64,000 nt of DNA from Chromatiales bacterium (ex Bugula neritina AB1) (GTDB lineage Bacteria > Pseudomonadota > Gammaproteobacteria > Granulosicoccales > Granulosicoccaceae). The notes below the pieces were generated by a model. It was given only the letters and a program-made list of their open reading frames with translations. It was not told the DNA's origin and searched no databases. The stretch spans positions 238,829 to 302,828 of the forward strand of contig MDLA01000126.1 of the NCBI GenBank assembly GCA_001730015.1, in the 5' to 3' direction. This document shows, piece by piece, positions 62,767-64,000 of this stretch. Both the position numbers and the translations under genes were made by a program. Each line of letters begins with the position of its first letter. Within the stretch, counting starts at the first letter, position 1.

Positions 62767-63909
62767 GTGGCCGTTTTGGACTCTGTAGATAACTCGCCTA
62801 AAGAACAGCCGGTGCGTTTTTTCGATAGCCGCGAGAAGTACTTACTGTTTGTAACAACAACCAATGAAAAATGGTCGATTGCGCAGCGCATAAACGATGA
62901 ACTGGCCAGTTTGCAGCCAAACCCGCCGGCACTTCGGGTCTTTGATGCCGGTATGGGAGATGCGGCGGTTCTTACGCATGTTCTGCGCGCAATGCACGAC
63001 GCCCATCCGCACATACCATTCCTGGTTGCTGCCAAAGAAATCAGTATGGAAGATGTCCGGCTCGGGCTTGAAAAAATGGCGGATCGATTTGCTGAGCACC
63101 CGCAGATGGTCGTGGTCATAACCAATATGCGATACGCTGAAGCACCTCAGTTATACCCGCAGCGGGAGTCAGACATACCCAACCTGAAACGTTGGGATAT
63201 AGCACTTGAAGGGTCTACAGCAAAACATTTCGACAGCCAGTTGAGGGGCTTGTCGGAGATTGTTCGTGAGGGCTGGCAAACCAAGCCCAGTGAAAAGACC
63301 GGCAATCCGCTTTACGTCAATCCAGCCATGATTGTACTGTACCGGCAGGATCAGCAATTTGCGCTTGACGCAGTAATTCCCGCGGCTGGCCCCATGACAA
63401 GCGGCTATGATCTGATCATCTGTGCGCAGCCTTATCGCTCGCGTCAGCCTGCCAGTGTAAAGGTGAAAACGGTGGTTGCTCCGCTAGCCCGGTCGTTGAG
63501 TGCCGGTGGTCGCCTGGTTGTGGTGCAATCGACCGGCTACGATCCGGGCATGGAGATTATCCGCAAAATCTGGTCCGATGAGCGCCCGTTTCCAACGCCA
63601 CGGCACGATGTAATTGAGGGCCTGAAGCATGAGCTCAGCGATGAACAATTTCTGCACTGTGGCGTTATCTCCGACGAAGGGTCTCTATTCAAGTATCAGC
63701 TGCATGTGCTGCCCGAGGAGATGTCTCATATTGGTACCTCGTCACTACTGGCGGCCTGGAATGCGGCAGTCTATGTGGCGCAGATTTCCGACGACCGGAT
63801 AGACGAAGCGATGCAAAGCAGTGCTTATCTTGAAGCGACCCGCGAGATACTGGAAAAGCATGGAGGTTTGTGGTTTCTAAATGAGTCGTTTGTTGTAACC
63901 CGCGATTAG
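62767..63909 (+). CDS. SAM-dependent methyltransferase-like protein
   Basis: A 380-residue cytosolic protein. RVFDAGMGDAAVLTHVLRAMHD (about 57-78) looks like motif I of class I methyltransferases, and LSAGGRLVVVQSTGYDPG (about 240-257) is like a later strand. It is larger than common methyltransferases; the extra portion lies in the middle. Substrate unknown. Start is GTG 62767, a moderate choice. It is 114 bp after the NYN gene and may be in the same transcript. Its stop is followed by a transposon-like end at 63937. Confidence 0.75.
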   Translation: MAVLDSVDNSPKEQPVRFFDSREKYLLFVTTTNEKWSIAQRINDELASLQPNPPALRVFDAGMGDAAVLTHVLRAMHDAHPHIPFLVAAKEISMEDVRLGLEKMADRFAEHPQMVVVITNMRYAEAPQLYPQRESDIPNLKRWDIALEGSTAKHFDSQLRGLSEIVREGWQTKPSEKTGNPLYVNPAMIVLYRQDQQFALDAVIPAAGPMTSGYDLIICAQPYRSRQPASVKVKTVVAPLARSLSAGGRLVVVQSTGYDPGMEIIRKIWSDERPFPTPRHDVIEGLKHELSDEQFLHCGVISDEGSLFKYQLHVLPEEMSHIGTSSLLAAWNAAVYVAQISDDRIDEAMQSSAYLEATREILEKHGGLWFLNESFVVTRD

Positions 63910-63936
63910 CTCAATTGACCACCCAAACCCGGGTCA

Positions 63937-64000
63937 GTATTAGCCCGCATTATTCAGTGCGCCGTGGAAAGGTCGCACTCTTCAGTGGGTGAAAATCCCT
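63937..64000. mobile_element. Left end of a family A-type mobile element (cut by window edge)
   Basis: TTAG-type flank (ATTAG) followed by CCCGCATTATTCA, identical to the left end of the MITE family A copies. Beyond that the sequence differs (GTGCGCCGTGGAAAGG). It may be the autonomous element or another internally unrelated member. The rest lies outside the window. Confidence 0.6.

Overview
The window looks like the chromosome of a free-living gammaproteobacterium. The housekeeping genes have gammaproteobacterial form and neighbours (rpmE, hemW-rdgB-rph, yicC, mutY-yggX, moaCDE, mlaA, mnmH, an asmA-like gene). Glycerol uptake, however, uses an ABC importer of the kind best known from rhizobia. 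No single gene fixes the genus. Short inverted-repeat elements and decayed genes mark a few plastic spots.

Layout. 1-5.6 kb: rpmE (cut by the window edge), a CPXCG protein, hemW-rdgB-rph on the minus strand, then yicC and a membrane protein on plus, and a CaCA antiporter. 5.8-9.6 kb: a two-component pair divergent from a periplasmic HtrA protease. 9.8-21 kb: a DUF938 protein and a complete glycerol regulon (glpK divergent from glpV-glpR-glpS-glpT-glpP-glpQ-DUF2160, then glpD). 21-28.3 kb: a dense signalling island with three stand-alone receivers, two histidine kinases, a solute-binding protein without a permease, a decayed receiver and a probable 59-codon gene. 28.5-34.3 kb: two paralogous lipoproteins around a DUF6502 regulator with repeated operator-like sequences, small secreted proteins and an HTH-NBR1 fusion. 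34.6-35.6 kb: a mobile-element scar (MITE plus decayed tyrosine recombinase). 35.6-43.8 kb: nuclease, second HtrA protease, moaE-moaD/moaC, AsmA-like protein, mutY, yggX, tRNA-Phe. 44.7-48.8 kb: accessory genes, including a 61-residue protein with two AMGFANQP repeats next to a DUF6065 gene. 48.8-59.5 kb: mnmH, a beta-hydroxyacid dehydrogenase, a Crp-type regulator, cell-envelope genes, a GbsR-type regulator with a perfect palindrome, mlaA and a Nudix hydrolase. 59.5-64 kb: ABC exporter, tRNA-Pro, a probable about 78-nt RNA with an intrinsic terminator, a NYN nuclease, a methyltransferase-like protein and the end of a transposon-like element.

How parts work together. The glycerol genes form a self-contained route: binding protein, two ATPases, two permeases, kinase, dehydrogenase and repressor, with an inverted-repeat operator and a good promoter in the glpK/glpV divergent region. 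No glpF facilitator is present. The adjacent signalling island may use its orphan binding protein as the input for a kinase with a TorS-like sensor. The HtrA proteases, MlaA, AsmA-like protein, lipoproteins and OmpA/BON protein all serve the envelope.

Three families of palindromic non-coding elements occur. Flanking repeats of CTAG, TTAG or TAGA suggest a taste for TAG-containing targets, and two copies sit exactly on the TAG stop codon of the preceding gene. The best candidates for something undescribed are the repeat-peptide/DUF6065 pair, the DUF6502-lipoprotein regulon, the small RNA before the NYN gene and the solute-binding-protein/TorS-like signalling cluster.
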